64,000 nt of DNA from Mediterraneibacter faecis JCM 15917 (GCA_001312505.1 BBDW01000011.1:53127-117126), one strand, 5' to 3'; positions 1 to 9,682 are shown, counted from the first letter of the stretch. Notes: generated from the letters alone by a model not told the origin. Numbers and translations: made by a program.

Positions 1-1197
1 TGGGAGATATCCAGTCCAAGAGCTTCTTCCTTCTGATCTACGCGCAGTGGAGTGAAGATACGGATAATTCCAATGCAGATCAGAGTACCGACAACTGCAA
101 CAGCCGCAGTGATGATAATGCTTAATACCTGTGCAACGAAGAGATGAACATTACCGAAGACCAGTCCGTCCCATCTTGCGACAGAGTTAATAGAAGTTTT
201 GCAAAAGTCCGGTGGCGATTCCACCCCCCCACACACCGCCGATTCCATGGCAGCCAAATGCGTCCAGTGCATCATCTATTTTCAGTTTATGCTTAATGAA
301 GTTCATTGTAAAGTAGCAGATCGGGCTGACCAGTGCACCGATGATATAGGAAGACCAGATCGGAACAAAGCCAGCACCAGGTGTAATAGCAACCAGTCCG
401 ACAACCAGTCCGGTAGAAGCACCGACCAGAGTAGGCTTCCCGTCTTTGATCACATCGATCAGCATCCAGGATACGAGAGCAGCTGCGGAAGAAATTGCAC
501 TTGTCATAAATGCATGAGCTGCAAGTCCATCTGCCGCCAGGGCACTTCCTGCATTGAATCCAAACCACCCGAACCAGAGCAGGGAAGCTCCAAGTACAAC
601 AAAAGGAATATTATGGATACGGTAAGATGTTTTTTCGTATCCTTTTCTTCTGCCAAGATATGTTGCGAGAACCAGGGCGCTGACACCGGAACTGATGTGT
701 ACTACATTTCCGCCTGCAAAGTCAACGGAGCCGATTGCTGCAAGGAATCCGCCCTCTCCCCAGACCATATGAGCCATCGGATAGTAAACAAGGAAAGACC
801 ACAGTGCAATAAATGCAAATAATGCCTTAAATCTCATCCTTCCGACCACAGCACCGGTGATCAGTGCCGGAGTAATCATGGCAAACATCATCTGGAATGC
901 AGCAAATACAAGATGCGGAATGGTATCCGCATACGGACCGGCTTCCCAGCCGACATCATTTAAAAAAGCCCAGCGGAAATCTCCGATAATTCCGGCGTGA
1001 TTGCTGCCAAAAGAAAGAGAATAGCCAAACATGGTCCAAAGAAGAACAGATAGTCCCATGATCGCAACGCAGGCCATCATTGTGTTACATACATTTTTTC
1101 TCCGCACAAGACCGCCATAGAAGAAGGCAAGTCCCGGTGTCATAAAGAAGACAAGCGCAGTGCAGATCATCATAAAAGCAGTGTTTCCGGTGTTCAT
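1..1197 (-). CDS. amtB: Ammonium channel AmtB/Amt family, 3' end beyond window
   Basis: Multi-pass membrane channel for ammonium uptake. The start at 1197 has a GGGAGGA ribosome site. The protein shows the family N-terminus (FFYGGLVRRKNV near residue 26) and the late motif GCHGIGGVWGG near residue 318. A C7 run at 224-230 (G7 on the coding strand) puts an extra Gly in the GVWGG segment. The frame breaks in the T4/A4 runs at 197-206. After a one-base correction it continues as TSINSVARWDGLVFGN and on to ALGLDIS at the window edge, so the true gene runs past base 1. I read the break as a sequence error. The leader holds a terminator-like hairpin. Confidence 0.9.
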
Positions 1198-1230
1198 TTT
1201 CTAAATCCTCCCAATTCATCTGATAATGCA

Positions 1231-1323
1231 AAAAAGACGCCTGATAGAAAGGCAATCTCTTACCTTTCTGTCAGACGTCTTTGTCTTGCATATTAAGATA
1301 TCACGGCTTTTGGAAAAATGCAA
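1231..1323 (-). promoter_or_regulatory. amtB promoter and terminator-like leader hairpin
   Basis: On the minus strand a -35 TTGCAT (1318-1323) and -10 TATCTT (1295-1300) are 17 bases apart. Just downstream lies a 21-bp imperfect hairpin (arms 1260-1280 and 1235-1255, loop TCTC), followed by T6 and then by the amtB ribosome site. This is the layout of a transcription attenuator. At the 5' edge a small stem AGAC/GTCT closes a six-base loop AAAGAC that would compete with the base of the terminator stem. The controlling factor is unknown. Confidence 0.6.
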
Positions 1324-1386
1324 GAGAAAATTTTGTGGTTGCCGGTCGCACACAGTATGAACAGTAAGTAACTTATGCGGAACAAG

Positions 1387-1415
1387 TTGAAGAAAACAAG
1401 TTTTTGCTTTATAAT
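1387..1415 (+). promoter_or_regulatory. Sigma-A type promoter of the metal sensor/cobalamin operon
   Basis: TTGAAG at 1387-1392, a 17-base spacer and a perfect TATAAT at 1410-1415. The expected transcript start lies only about 25 bases before the ATG at 1448, leaving no room for a cobalamin riboswitch in front of the first gene. Confidence 0.65.
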
Positions 1416-1447
1416 CAGTGACAGAGTAAAAAGAAAGGGTTCGATGG

Positions 1448-1852
1448 ATGATTATGAAAGAGCATACGCATTTCCGTGAGGACGGAACAGAATATACCCA
1501 CGTGCATCATAACGGAGATGGGGGGGTGGCAGAGTCACATGTACATCATCACGATCATGGCGGCACAGGACATGTTCACCGTCATGTACACAGTGCAGAA
1601 GAAAAGAAGAAGGTAATGAATCGTTTATCCAGAGCAATCGGACATCTTGAGGCAGTGAAGCGAATGGTGGAGCGCGATGAAGATTGCAGTGAAGTATTGA
1701 TCCAGCTTGCGGCAGTTCGTTCTGCAATCAATAATACAGGAAAAGTGATTTTGAAGAATCATCTGGATCATTGTATTGTGGAAGCTATTGAGCAGAATGA
1801 TATGGAGACAATCCGTGCTCTTGACGAGGCAATCGATAAGTTTATTAAATAA
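1448..1852 (+). CDS. CsoR/RcnR-family metal-sensing repressor with His-rich N-terminus
   Basis: All-helical DNA-binding repressor of the CsoR/RcnR/FrmR family (DUF156). The family core starts near residue 50. It carries Cys in the EDCSEVLIQLAAV segment and a His and Cys in NHLDHC, the Cys-His-Cys ligand pattern known from copper-type CsoR proteins. The first ~48 residues are unusual: a leader with about 14 His in HTH, HVHH, HVHHHDH and HVHRHVH clusters, suggesting a nickel, cobalt or zinc binding tail. A G7 run at 1520-1526 may add one Gly there. It is the first gene before cobK, so control of the corrinoid operon by metal is plausible but inferred. Confidence 0.85.
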   Translation: MIMKEHTHFREDGTEYTHVHHNGDGGVAESHVHHHDHGGTGHVHRHVHSAEEKKKVMNRLSRAIGHLEAVKRMVERDEDCSEVLIQLAAVRSAINNTGKVILKNHLDHCIVEAIEQNDMETIRALDEAIDKFIK

Positions 1853-1872
1853 ATGTAAATGTGGGTGATTTG

Positions 1873-2721
1873 ATGAAGAAAAATATTCTTATTTTTGCCG
1901 GTACGACAGAGGGACGACAGCTGGCAGAATACGCCGTTAAAAAAGGAATTCCCTGTATCGTAAGTGCTGCGACAGAATATGGGGAAGAACTATTGGAAAA
2001 TGATCTGCAGTTGCAAAAAGAGAAGAATAAGAAGGCAGAACTTCGTGTAATCCACGGACGTATGGATCAGCAGGAGATGGAAGCATTCTTTGAAAAAGAG
2101 CAGGTAGGGCTTGTCATAGATGCGACGCATCCGTTTGCAGTTATAGTGACGGAAAATATACAGCGGGCATGTAAAAACAGCGGAATAGAGTATTTACGAT
2201 GTTTAAGAGATTTTTTGACAGAAGCAAAGGCAGTCAGGTCAGAAAAGTTTGCTTGTGAAAGAACAAATGCGATTACTAAGAGTGACAGTTCTGTAGTCTG
2301 TGTGAATAGCGTGGAAGAGGCCGTGGACTATCTCGAGCAGACGCAGGGAAATATACTGATAACAACAGGCAGTAAAGAACTGGATAAATATACTCGTTTG
2401 ACAAATTATAAAGAGCGGTGCTATGCAAGAGTACTTTCCGTACTCCCTTCAGTGATGCAGAGTATAGATCTCGGATTTTCAGGGAAGCATTTGATTGCAA
2501 TGCAAGGCCCGTTTTCCAGGGAAATGAATCTTGCACTTCTTCATCAGACAGAGGCAAAATATTTCGTAACAAAAGAATCCGGAAAGAATGGAGGATTTGC
2601 AGAAAAGCTTGAAGCAGCAGAGCAGGCAGGTGCAGTTCTTCTCGTAATTGGAAGGCCGATAGAAGAAGGCTTGTCGGTAGAGGAAGCAGAACAGGAGATG
2701 AGAAAATGGAACAGGGATTGA
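1873..2721 (+). CDS. cobK: Precorrin-6A/cobalt-precorrin-6A reductase
   Basis: Reduces the (cobalt-)precorrin-6A macrocycle with NAD(P)H in corrin ring synthesis (CobK/CbiJ). The N-terminal Rossmann motif ILIFAGTTEGRQLAE and the signature DATHPFA near residue 90 support the call, as do ITTGSKEL and the C-terminal VTKESGKNGG segment. I start at ATG 1873, which has GGGTG eight bases upstream; a GTG at 1861 is the in-frame alternative. The 3' end overlaps cobO by 16 bases, showing translational coupling. Confidence 0.92.
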   Translation: MKKNILIFAGTTEGRQLAEYAVKKGIPCIVSAATEYGEELLENDLQLQKEKNKKAELRVIHGRMDQQEMEAFFEKEQVGLVIDATHPFAVIVTENIQRACKNSGIEYLRCLRDFLTEAKAVRSEKFACERTNAITKSDSSVVCVNSVEEAVDYLEQTQGNILITTGSKELDKYTRLTNYKERCYARVLSVLPSVMQSIDLGFSGKHLIAMQGPFSREMNLALLHQTEAKYFVTKESGKNGGFAEKLEAAEQAGAVLLVIGRPIEEGLSVEEAEQEMRKWNRD

Positions 2722-3233
2722 TACACATTTATTGTGGAGACGGAAAAGGAAAGACATCAGCGGCAATTGGACTTGCAGTCCGTGCTGCAGGAAGTGGACT
2801 TAAGGTTTTATTTACCCGGTTTTTAAAAAATGAATCTTCCGGAGAACTGGCGATTCTCGATGATATTTCTCAGATTAAAGTACTTCATCTTGAAAAGTCT
2901 TATGGCTTTTTTAAAAATCTTTCCGAAGAGAAAAAGCAGGAAGTAAGGGAAACTTATCTGCGGTTATGGAGAGCGATTGAATTAGAGATTCTTACAGGAA
3001 GATATGATGTGCTTGTAATCGATGAGTTTATGGCAGCGTATAAGTATGATTTGATTCCGAAGGAGGAAGCAATCGAGTTCCTGGAGAAGAAACCAAAAGA
3101 ACTGGAGATTGTTCTGACTGGACGAAATCCGGATGAAAAGCTTGTAGAACTGGCAGATTATGTGTCAGAAATCAAGAAAGTGAAGCATCCGTTTGATCAG
3201 GGAATCTACGCGAGAAAAGGGATTGAATATTGA
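2706..3233 (+). CDS. cobO: Corrinoid adenosyltransferase, BtuR/CobO/CobA type
   Basis: Transfers the adenosyl group of ATP to Co(I) corrinoids. The P-loop GDGKGKTSAAIGLA stands at residues 11-24, RFLKNESSGE follows, and VIDEFMAAYKYDLI lies near residue 105, all typical of the BtuR/CobO fold. At 175 aa it has normal family length. The stop TGA overlaps the ATG of cbiD (TGATG), so the two are translated together. The early operon position is common in Clostridia. Confidence 0.93.
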   Translation: MEQGLIHIYCGDGKGKTSAAIGLAVRAAGSGLKVLFTRFLKNESSGELAILDDISQIKVLHLEKSYGFFKNLSEEKKQEVRETYLRLWRAIELEILTGRYDVLVIDEFMAAYKYDLIPKEEAIEFLEKKPKELEIVLTGRNPDEKLVELADYVSEIKKVKHPFDQGIYARKGIEY

Positions 3234-4412
3234 TGAAGGAAATCGGAAGAACAAGATCGGGACTTCAGATGGGATATACGACAGGAAGCTGTGCGGCAGC
3301 GGCGGCAAAAGCGGCAGCAGAGATGTTATTGTCGGGAGAAGAGATTCGCCAGGTGAGACTGCTGACGCCGAAGGGGATTGAACTGTATCTTGAGTTGGAA
3401 GAGATCATGCGTAAGAAGTCAGAAGTTTCATGTGCAGTGCGAAAATACAGTGGAGACGATCCGGATGTGACGAATGGAATACTTGTTTATGCAACAGTTC
3501 AAAAGGTAGAGAAGAAGAGTAAAATAAATTCGGAGAATAGTGTGGATCTTTCCGAGAAAATCAATCTGGATGGTGGTGTTGGAATCGGTCGGGTAACGAA
3601 GCCTGGACTGGAACAGAAAATCGGTCAGGCAGCAATCAACAAAGTACCGCGGAGAATGATCTGTGAAGCAGTGGAAGAAGTTTGCAGGAAGTATGAGTAT
3701 ACAGGAAATCTGCAAGTGCGCCTATCCGTGCCGGAAGGGGGGGCAGAGGTTGCGAAGAAGACATTTAATCCAAGACTGGGGGGGATTGAGGGAGGAATCT
3801 CAATCTTAGGAACAACAGGTATCGTGGAACCAATGAGTGAGAAGGCACTGACGGATACGATTTATCTGGAAATGAAGATGCTCAAAGAAAATGGAACAGA
3901 TTGGTGTTATGTTGTTCCGGGAAATTATGGGATGGACTTCTTACGGAAAAAGCTGCATGTGGACACCGCACTTTCAGTAAAATGCAGTAATTATGTCGGC
4001 GAGACAATTGAGGATGCAAAGCTTCTTGGAATGAAAGGAATCTTGTTGATCGGACATATAGGAAAGTTTATTAAGCTGGCCGCAGGAGTGATGAATACGC
4101 ATTCCAGACAGGCAGATTGTCGAATGGAAGTACTTGGTGTGCATGCAGCAATGAATGATGCAGATGCAGCAGTTGTGCGGGGAAATCATGGATTGTATCA
4201 ATACAACCGAAGCAATGGAAATACTGCGCAGGGAGAAGTTGATTGAGCCGGTGATGGAAAGTGTGATGAAACGTATTGAATTCTTCTTAAAGAACAGAGC
4301 AGGGGGGGAAGAAATGGAAATCGGTGTGATTTTATTTTCAACAGAGGATGGCATTCTTGGAAAGTCAGAAAATGCGGATGAGTTGTTAAAGAAGATACAG
4401 GAGAATAGATGA
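3233..4412 (+). CDS. cbiD: Cobalt-precorrin-5B C1-methyltransferase, frame-broken
   Basis: Methylates C1 of cobalt-precorrin-5B with S-adenosylmethionine. The N-terminal GYTTGSCAAAAAKAA signature and central GGIEGGISILGTTGIVEPMSE are diagnostic. Reading stops at 4246 in the first frame. From the G4 run at 4179-4182 the next frame continues with EIMDCINTTEAMEIL and IEIGVILFST-type family residues to 4412, so one extra G is the simplest explanation. Three G7 runs (3737-3743, 3778-3784, 4302-4308) each probably add one Gly in frame. The end overlaps cbiL by four bases. Confidence 0.9.
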
Positions 4413-5170
4413 AACAAGCAGGAAAATTTTATGGAATCGGAGTGGGACCGGGAGATCCTGAATTAATGACATTAAAAGCAGTTCGAACAATCAGGGACTG
4501 TGATGTAATAGTACTTCCGGTTTCAAATAGAGAATTGACAGAGCCGCTACTGCTAGAACAAAATGAGATGGAAAATAGAGCAGCAGGATATTTAGAAAGC
4601 TGTACAGCTTATCAGATTGCAGTGCAGACAGTTTCAGAGCTTAAGGAAAAGCAGATTCTTTTTCTCCCAATGCCAATGATCAAAGATAAGGAAAAGCTGA
4701 GAAAGATTCATGCACGGGGGGGAGCAGAAGTGATAGAGCAGTTTCTTGAGAAAGGATGGAATCTGGCATTCCTGACGCTGGGAGATCCAACGGTTTATTC
4801 TACATGTATGTATATAGAGCAGATGATCGAACAGGATGGTTATCAGGTTGAGACAGTTTCAGGAATCCCATCTTTTTGTGCAGCAGCTGCAAGACTGAAT
4901 CAGCCACTTGGAGAACAGGAAGAGCAGATTCATATTTTACCGGGCTCTTATGAGGCAGGAGAAGGTCTGCAGTTATCGGGAACAAAGATTTTGATGAAGA
5001 CCGGAAAAAAGATGGGACAGATAAAAGAGTTTTTACAGGGGAGCAGTCAGGATATCTGTCTTGTAGAAAACTGTGGAATGGACGACGAACGTATTGTCCG
5101 ATCAGTGGAAGAGATTTCAGAAGATGCGGGATACTATTCCCTTCTAATTGTAAAAGACAGGAAAAGATAG
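4409..5170 (+). CDS. cbiL: Cobalt-factor II / precorrin-2 C20-methyltransferase
   Basis: SAM-dependent methyltransferase of the tetrapyrrole methylase family that adds the C20 methyl group. The glycine-rich GVGPGDPELMTLKAV loop at residues 10-24 and FLTLGDPTVYSTCMY near residue 120 are the expected CbiL motifs. Length is 253 aa, slightly above the usual 230-240. A G7 run at 4716-4722 gives ARGGAEV where one Gly is probably surplus. It overlaps cbiD, and cbiF follows after 17 bases, so it sits inside the operon. Confidence 0.92.
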   Translation: MKQAGKFYGIGVGPGDPELMTLKAVRTIRDCDVIVLPVSNRELTEPLLLEQNEMENRAAGYLESCTAYQIAVQTVSELKEKQILFLPMPMIKDKEKLRKIHARGGAEVIEQFLEKGWNLAFLTLGDPTVYSTCMYIEQMIEQDGYQVETVSGIPSFCAAAARLNQPLGEQEEQIHILPGSYEAGEGLQLSGTKILMKTGKKMGQIKEFLQGSSQDICLVENCGMDDERIVRSVEEISEDAGYYSLLIVKDRKR

Positions 5171-5187
5171 AAAAGGCAGGAAGAATT

Positions 5188-6019
5188 ATGATTACATTTG
5201 TAGGAGCAGGTCCGGGAGCAGAAGATCTGATCACAGTACGCGGACAAAGACTTTTGAAGGAGGCAGATATTGTAATCTATGCAGGTTCACTTGTGAACCC
5301 GGGATTACTTAAACTGTGTAAAGAAAGTTGTGAAATATACAACAGTGCAAAGATGACATTGGAAGAAGTACTGGAAGTAATGGTAAAGGGACACGGAGAC
5401 GGAAAAGAGATCATTCGTCTGCATACAGGAGATCCTTGCCTTTATGGTGCGATCCGTGAGCAGATGGACGAGCTGAAGAAGCTTGAGATACCATATGAAG
5501 ATTGTCCGGGTGTCAGTTCATTTTGCGGAGCTGCGGCAGCACTGGAAGCAGAGTATACATTGCCGGGGGATCTCTCAGTCTGTCGTGATCACGAGAATGG
5601 CGGGAAGGACACCAGTGCCGGAGAAAGAGTCAGTCAGAAGCTTTGCGGCACATCAGGCGACGATGGTTTTATTCTTGAGCACAGGACTGTTAAAGGAACT
5701 TTCAGCAGAATTGATCGAAGGCGGATACAGCGAAGATACACCGGCAGCGATTGTTTATAAAGCGACCTGGCCGGAACAGAAAGTACTTCGCTGCACAGTA
5801 GGAACGCTGGAACAGACTGCACGCGAGGCGGATGTCACCAAGACAGCGCTGATCGTAGTCGGAGAAGTGCTTGACGGGACTTATGAGAGATCAAAGCTTT
5901 ATGATCCGACATTTACGACAGAATTCAGACAAGCATCCTGTTCTAAGAAGGAATTAGGACAAACCGGAGAGAATCAAAGCACAGAGATGAGACAGGAAGC
6001 AGAGGGACAGAGCAAATGA
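5188..6019 (+). CDS. cbiF: Cobalt-precorrin-4 C11-methyltransferase, frame-broken
   Basis: Tetrapyrrole methylase adding the C11 methyl group. The first frame shows FVGAGPGAEDLITVRG and LHTGDPCLYGAIREQ. At the G5 run 5565-5569 the frame shifts, and the second frame carries SQSVVITRMAGRTPVPE and SFAAHQATM, both standard CbiF motifs. Removing one G restores TLPG-ISQSV. The C-terminus carries an unusual polar tail of about 30 residues after the family ends. The stop overlaps the cbiH start (ATGA), indicating coupling. Confidence 0.92.
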
Positions 6020-6747
6020 GTACAGTATATGTAGTAGGACTCGGACCGGGAGCAGAAGAGCAGATGACAGTGCGTGCACAGAAAGTATTGGAGCATTGCC
6101 CTGTTTTGATTGGTTACAATGTTTATATTGATCTTGTGAAAGAGCAGTTTCCTGATAAGATATTTTTGAGCACTCCGATGCGGAAAGAACCGGAACGCTG
6201 CAGAATGGCTTTTGAAGAAGCAGAAAAAGGTCAGGACGTTGCAATGATCTGTAGTGGAGATGCCGGAGTGTATGGAATGGCAGGATTGATCTTCGAGATA
6301 GGAAAAGAATACCCTTCCATCCAGATTGAAGTGGTTCCGGGAATTACAGCGGCATCCGGCGGGGCAGCAGTGCTTGGCGCACCTTTGATGCATGATTTTG
6401 CTGTAATCAGCTTAAGCGATCTTCTGACACCGTGGGAAACGATTGAGAAACGTCTGCATGCGGCAGGAATGGCTGATTTTGTCATCTGCCTTTACAATCC
6501 GTCAAGTAAGAAGCGCGCAGATTATCTGCAGAAAGCCTGTGATATACTGCTTCAGTACAGAGATGTGGGAAATATCTGCGGTTATGTGAAGAATATCGGA
6601 CGTGAAGGAGAAACATATCAGATTCTGTCATTGAAAGAACTTAGAGATACAAAGGTGGATATGTTTACAACCGTGTTTATCGGAAATTCAAGGACGATGG
6701 AACTGAATGGGCGGATGGTGACACCGAGGGGGTATAAACTGTTATAA
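6016..6747 (+). CDS. cbiH: Cobalt-factor III / precorrin-3B C17-methyltransferase
   Basis: Methylates C17 with ring contraction. Motifs seen are VVGLGPGAEEQMTVRA at the N-terminus, ICSGDAGVYGMAG near residue 78, VPGITAASGGAAVLGAPL near residue 107, and the C-terminal MVTPRGYKLL. At 243 aa it is a stand-alone CbiH; no CbiG domain is fused to it. The preceding gene is cbiF, so the slot where cbiG often lies is empty here. A hairpin terminator follows at 6754-6799. Confidence 0.93.
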   Translation: MSTVYVVGLGPGAEEQMTVRAQKVLEHCPVLIGYNVYIDLVKEQFPDKIFLSTPMRKEPERCRMAFEEAEKGQDVAMICSGDAGVYGMAGLIFEIGKEYPSIQIEVVPGITAASGGAAVLGAPLMHDFAVISLSDLLTPWETIEKRLHAAGMADFVICLYNPSSKKRADYLQKACDILLQYRDVGNICGYVKNIGREGETYQILSLKELRDTKVDMFTTVFIGNSRTMELNGRMVTPRGYKLL

Positions 6748-6753
6748 GAAAAA

Positions 6754-6799
6754 AGAAACGGGCAGGCCACAACAAGAAGTGTGGTAAAAACCCGTTTCT
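6754..6799 (+). terminator. Hairpin terminator after cbiH
   Basis: Outer arms AGAAACGGG and CCCGTTTCT enclose an inner stem CCACA/TGTGG. The tail AGATTTTATT is only partly T-rich, so this may be a leaky terminator lowering expression of cbiET and cbiA. Confidence 0.55.
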
Positions 6800-6866
6800 A
6801 GATTTTATTATAGCAGATAGAAACCAAAAGAATCAAGGGAAAAATAGTTATATAGTGGGAGATGAA

Positions 6867-8147
6867 ATGGAATCACGACAAATTATCCTTGCGGGAATAG
6901 GAATGGGATCTAAAGAATTAATTACGGCAGAAGTTAGAAAATTGATAGAAGAGGCTGATTGCCTGATTGGAGCAGAACGAATGCTTGCTTGTGCAATCAA
7001 GCTTAGAAATTCTGAGGAAAAGTGTACAAGAGAATGCACCAAGTATCAAGAATATAGAACGGAAAAGATCATATCTTATCTTCAGAAACACAAAGAGTAT
7101 AAGCAAATTGTAATTCTTCTTTCCGGAGATACAGGATTTTATAGTGGAGCGAAGAATTTGCGGAATCAGTTGCTGGAAAAATTGAGCCTTGTTGAGGAAA
7201 AGAAAATAAAAATCCTCCCCCCCGGAATTTCCTCACTTTCTTATCTTGCATCAAAAGTCGGTGTTTCATGGGAAGATGCAAAAATCCTGAGTCTTCATGG
7301 AAAAGACATGAATTTTGTACAGACGATTCACAGACATTCGAAGACCTTTCTGCTTCTCGGAGGAAAAGACACGGGGGGGCGTCATTTCTATGAGACATTA
7401 CTAGAGTATGGCTTAGGGGACGTGCAGGTTCATGTGGGATGTCAGATGTCTTATGAGGAAGAAAAGATACTTTCGGGCAAATTGTACGAGATGAAGGCAG
7501 AAGATTTTGAAGGGCTTTGCGCAGTTCTTGTAGAAAATCCATCTTATTGTAAGGCGGCCGGTATGCATCTGAAAGATGAAGAATTTCTCCGAGGAAAGGT
7601 GCCAATGACGAAGTCGGAAGTGCGTTCTGTCAGTATAGCAGAGCTTGAATTAACCGAGGATGCAATTGTGTATGATATCGGCGCCGGAACAGGTTCCGTT
7701 TCTATTGAAATTGCACGTGCAGGTGAGCAGATCCGTGTGTATGCGATTGAGAAGAATCCGGAAGGGGGGGTGAAACTGATCGATCAGAATCGGAAGAAAT
7801 TTAGGACAGACGGAGTGCGAATCATAGAAGGGCTTGCGCCACATGCAATGGAAGATTTAGAAGCACCAACACATGCATTTATCGGCGGGAGTTCCGGAAA
7901 CTTAAGAGAGATTGTTCAATTGCTTCAGAAGAAAAATCCGGATGTGCGAATCGTGATCAATGCGATTTCACTTGAGACAGTCAGTGAAGTGATGGGGGGG
8001 CTTGTGGAAGAGGGAATCCTTCCAGATGCGGAGATTCTACAAGTGAGTGCAGCAAGATCAAAGGTTCTTGGAAGATATCATATGATGATGGGACAGAATC
8101 CGGTTTATATTATTTCCGCAGGTGGAAGAAAGCCTAGACAGGTATAA
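6867..8147 (+). CDS. cbiET: Precorrin-6Y C5,15-methyltransferase/decarboxylase, CbiE-CbiT fusion
   Basis: Bifunctional enzyme. The N-terminal CbiE tetrapyrrole methylase (residues ~1-205; LAGIGMGSKELIT, LLSGDTGFYSGA) methylates C5. The C-terminal CbiT Rossmann domain (~225-425; MTKSEVRSVSIAELEL, YDIGAGTGSVSIEIA) methylates C15 and decarboxylates the C12 side chain. I start at ATG 6867, seven bases after GGGAG, rather than GTG 6855. Four long G/C runs (7217-7223, 7373-7379, 7764-7770, 7994-8000) add likely surplus residues, for example LPPGIS for the usual PGIS. Confidence 0.92.
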   Translation: MESRQIILAGIGMGSKELITAEVRKLIEEADCLIGAERMLACAIKLRNSEEKCTRECTKYQEYRTEKIISYLQKHKEYKQIVILLSGDTGFYSGAKNLRNQLLEKLSLVEEKKIKILPPGISSLSYLASKVGVSWEDAKILSLHGKDMNFVQTIHRHSKTFLLLGGKDTGGRHFYETLLEYGLGDVQVHVGCQMSYEEEKILSGKLYEMKAEDFEGLCAVLVENPSYCKAAGMHLKDEEFLRGKVPMTKSEVRSVSIAELELTEDAIVYDIGAGTGSVSIEIARAGEQIRVYAIEKNPEGGVKLIDQNRKKFRTDGVRIIEGLAPHAMEDLEAPTHAFIGGSSGNLREIVQLLQKKNPDVRIVINAISLETVSEVMGGLVEEGILPDAEILQVSAARSKVLGRYHMMMGQNPVYIISAGGRKPRQV

Positions 8148-8182
8148 GATGAGAGAAAAGGAAACAAACAGACAGGAGAATC

Positions 8183-9672
8183 ATGAGAAAAATGAAAGAG
8201 AATGCTTGCAATAATAAAAATCAGAAAAAAATCCAGGATTTTTGTTGTCTGCTGTTTCCAGTAACAGCGGAAAGACAGCTGCAGCCTGTGGTCTGATGTC
8301 TACGTTTAAGCAAAAGGGAAAGCGTGTATGTGCGTGTAAATGCGGCCCGGATTATATAGATCCTATGTTTCATAGAGAAGTTCTTGGCGTTGATTCTAAG
8401 AATCTGGATCTGTTCTTCTCGGAAGAAGACATTTTGAAAGAGGGATACCTAAAGCATACGAAAGATGCGGATATTACTATAACCGAAGGCGTTATGGGGG
8501 GGTTCTATGACGGAATGTCACTTGATTCTGTAAAAGGAAGTTCTTATGATGTCGCACAGACGCTAGGATTGCCAGTGATCCTTGTGATTAATGCGAGAGG
8601 TGCAGCAATGACACTTGTAGCTACGGTGAAAGGAATCGTTGAATTTCGTCCGGATAGCAATATTCGTGGAATTCTCTTAAACAGAGTATCCGCAATGCTA
8701 TATCCAAGATTAAAAGAAATGTTGGAGAATGAACTGGCGAGAATCGAGCATGACGAGATTAAAATTGTCGGTTACATGCCGGAAAATGAAGCTTTTCATC
8801 TGGAAAGCCGTCATCTGGGACTTGTAACACCGCAGGAAATGGAAAATCTGCAGGAGAAGGTAAGACAGGCGGGAGAAATTCTGGCAAAAACAGTGGATCT
8901 TGAATTGTTGGAAAAGATTGCCGGTGAAGCAGCAGTATGGAAAACAGAAGTTATTGAAGAATCGGAGAAGGTTGGAAATTTAAAAAATAAGAACGATCCA
9001 GTTCGAATCGCAGTGGCGCGTGATGAAGCTTTCTGTTTTTATTACAAAGATAATCTTGAACTATTAGAAAGCCTTGGCTGTGAAGTGATAGAATTCAGTC
9101 CGCTTCATGATAAAAAAATTCCTGAAAATGTGAAAGGAATTCTTCTCGGTGGCGGTTATCCTGAACTGTATGGAAAAGAATTGGCAGAAAATCAGAGCAT
9201 GCTTGAATCAATAAGAAGAGCATTGGATGATAAGATTCCATGTCTGGCAGAGTGTGGTGGTTTCATGTATCTTCATGAAGAGATGGAAGACACCGCTGGA
9301 AATGTCTGGAAACTAGTTGGGCGAATCAAAGGGAGAACCTTTCCGACAGGTAAACTGGTTCGATTTGGATATGTGAATTTACAGAGAAGTCCTGATGAGA
9401 ATCCAATCTCTGAGTTTAAAGAACAGATGAGCTTAGCGAACAGCTGGATTCTTCCGGGGGGGGAGAACATCCGTGCACACGAGTTTCATTACTGGGATAG
9501 CACAGACAGTGGGAATGACTGTCTTGCTGTCAAGCCGGATGGAAAGAGAAGATGGGAATGCATGCATCTGGAAGAGAATCTTGTAGCCGGATATCCGCAT
9601 TTATATTACCCATCTTGTAAAGAATTTGCGGAGCATTTTGTAGAAAAATGCAGAAGCGGTTACAGAGAATAG
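8183..9672 (+). CDS. cbiA: Cobyrinate a,c-diamide synthase, 5' frame break
   Basis: ATP- and glutamine-dependent amidation of the a and c side chains. The N-terminal P-loop segment SAVSSNSGKTAAACG, EGVMGGFYDGMS (usual EGVMGFYDG) and the amidotransferase Cys in CLAECGGFMYLHEEM are visible. The only well-placed start is ATG 8183 behind AGGAG. Its frame meets the conserved frame after one missing base near 8233, where ATCCAGG would read IPG if it were ATCCCAGG. A G7 at 8496-8502 and a G8 at 9456-9463 are each probably three too long. Followed by a strong terminator. Confidence 0.9.
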
Positions 9673-9682
9673 AACAAAGAGA

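Noticed and set aside
1231..1323. Full ANTAR two-hairpin antiterminator in the amtB leader
   Set aside because: Only one hairpin with a suitable hexaloop is visible, and the likely promoter lies between it and the place where the other should be. I kept the attenuator but not the ANTAR assignment.
1100..1450. Cobalamin riboswitch before the corrinoid operon
   Set aside because: No B12 box is seen, and a well-formed promoter leaves only about 25 bases of leader before the first gene. None is seen before cobT either.
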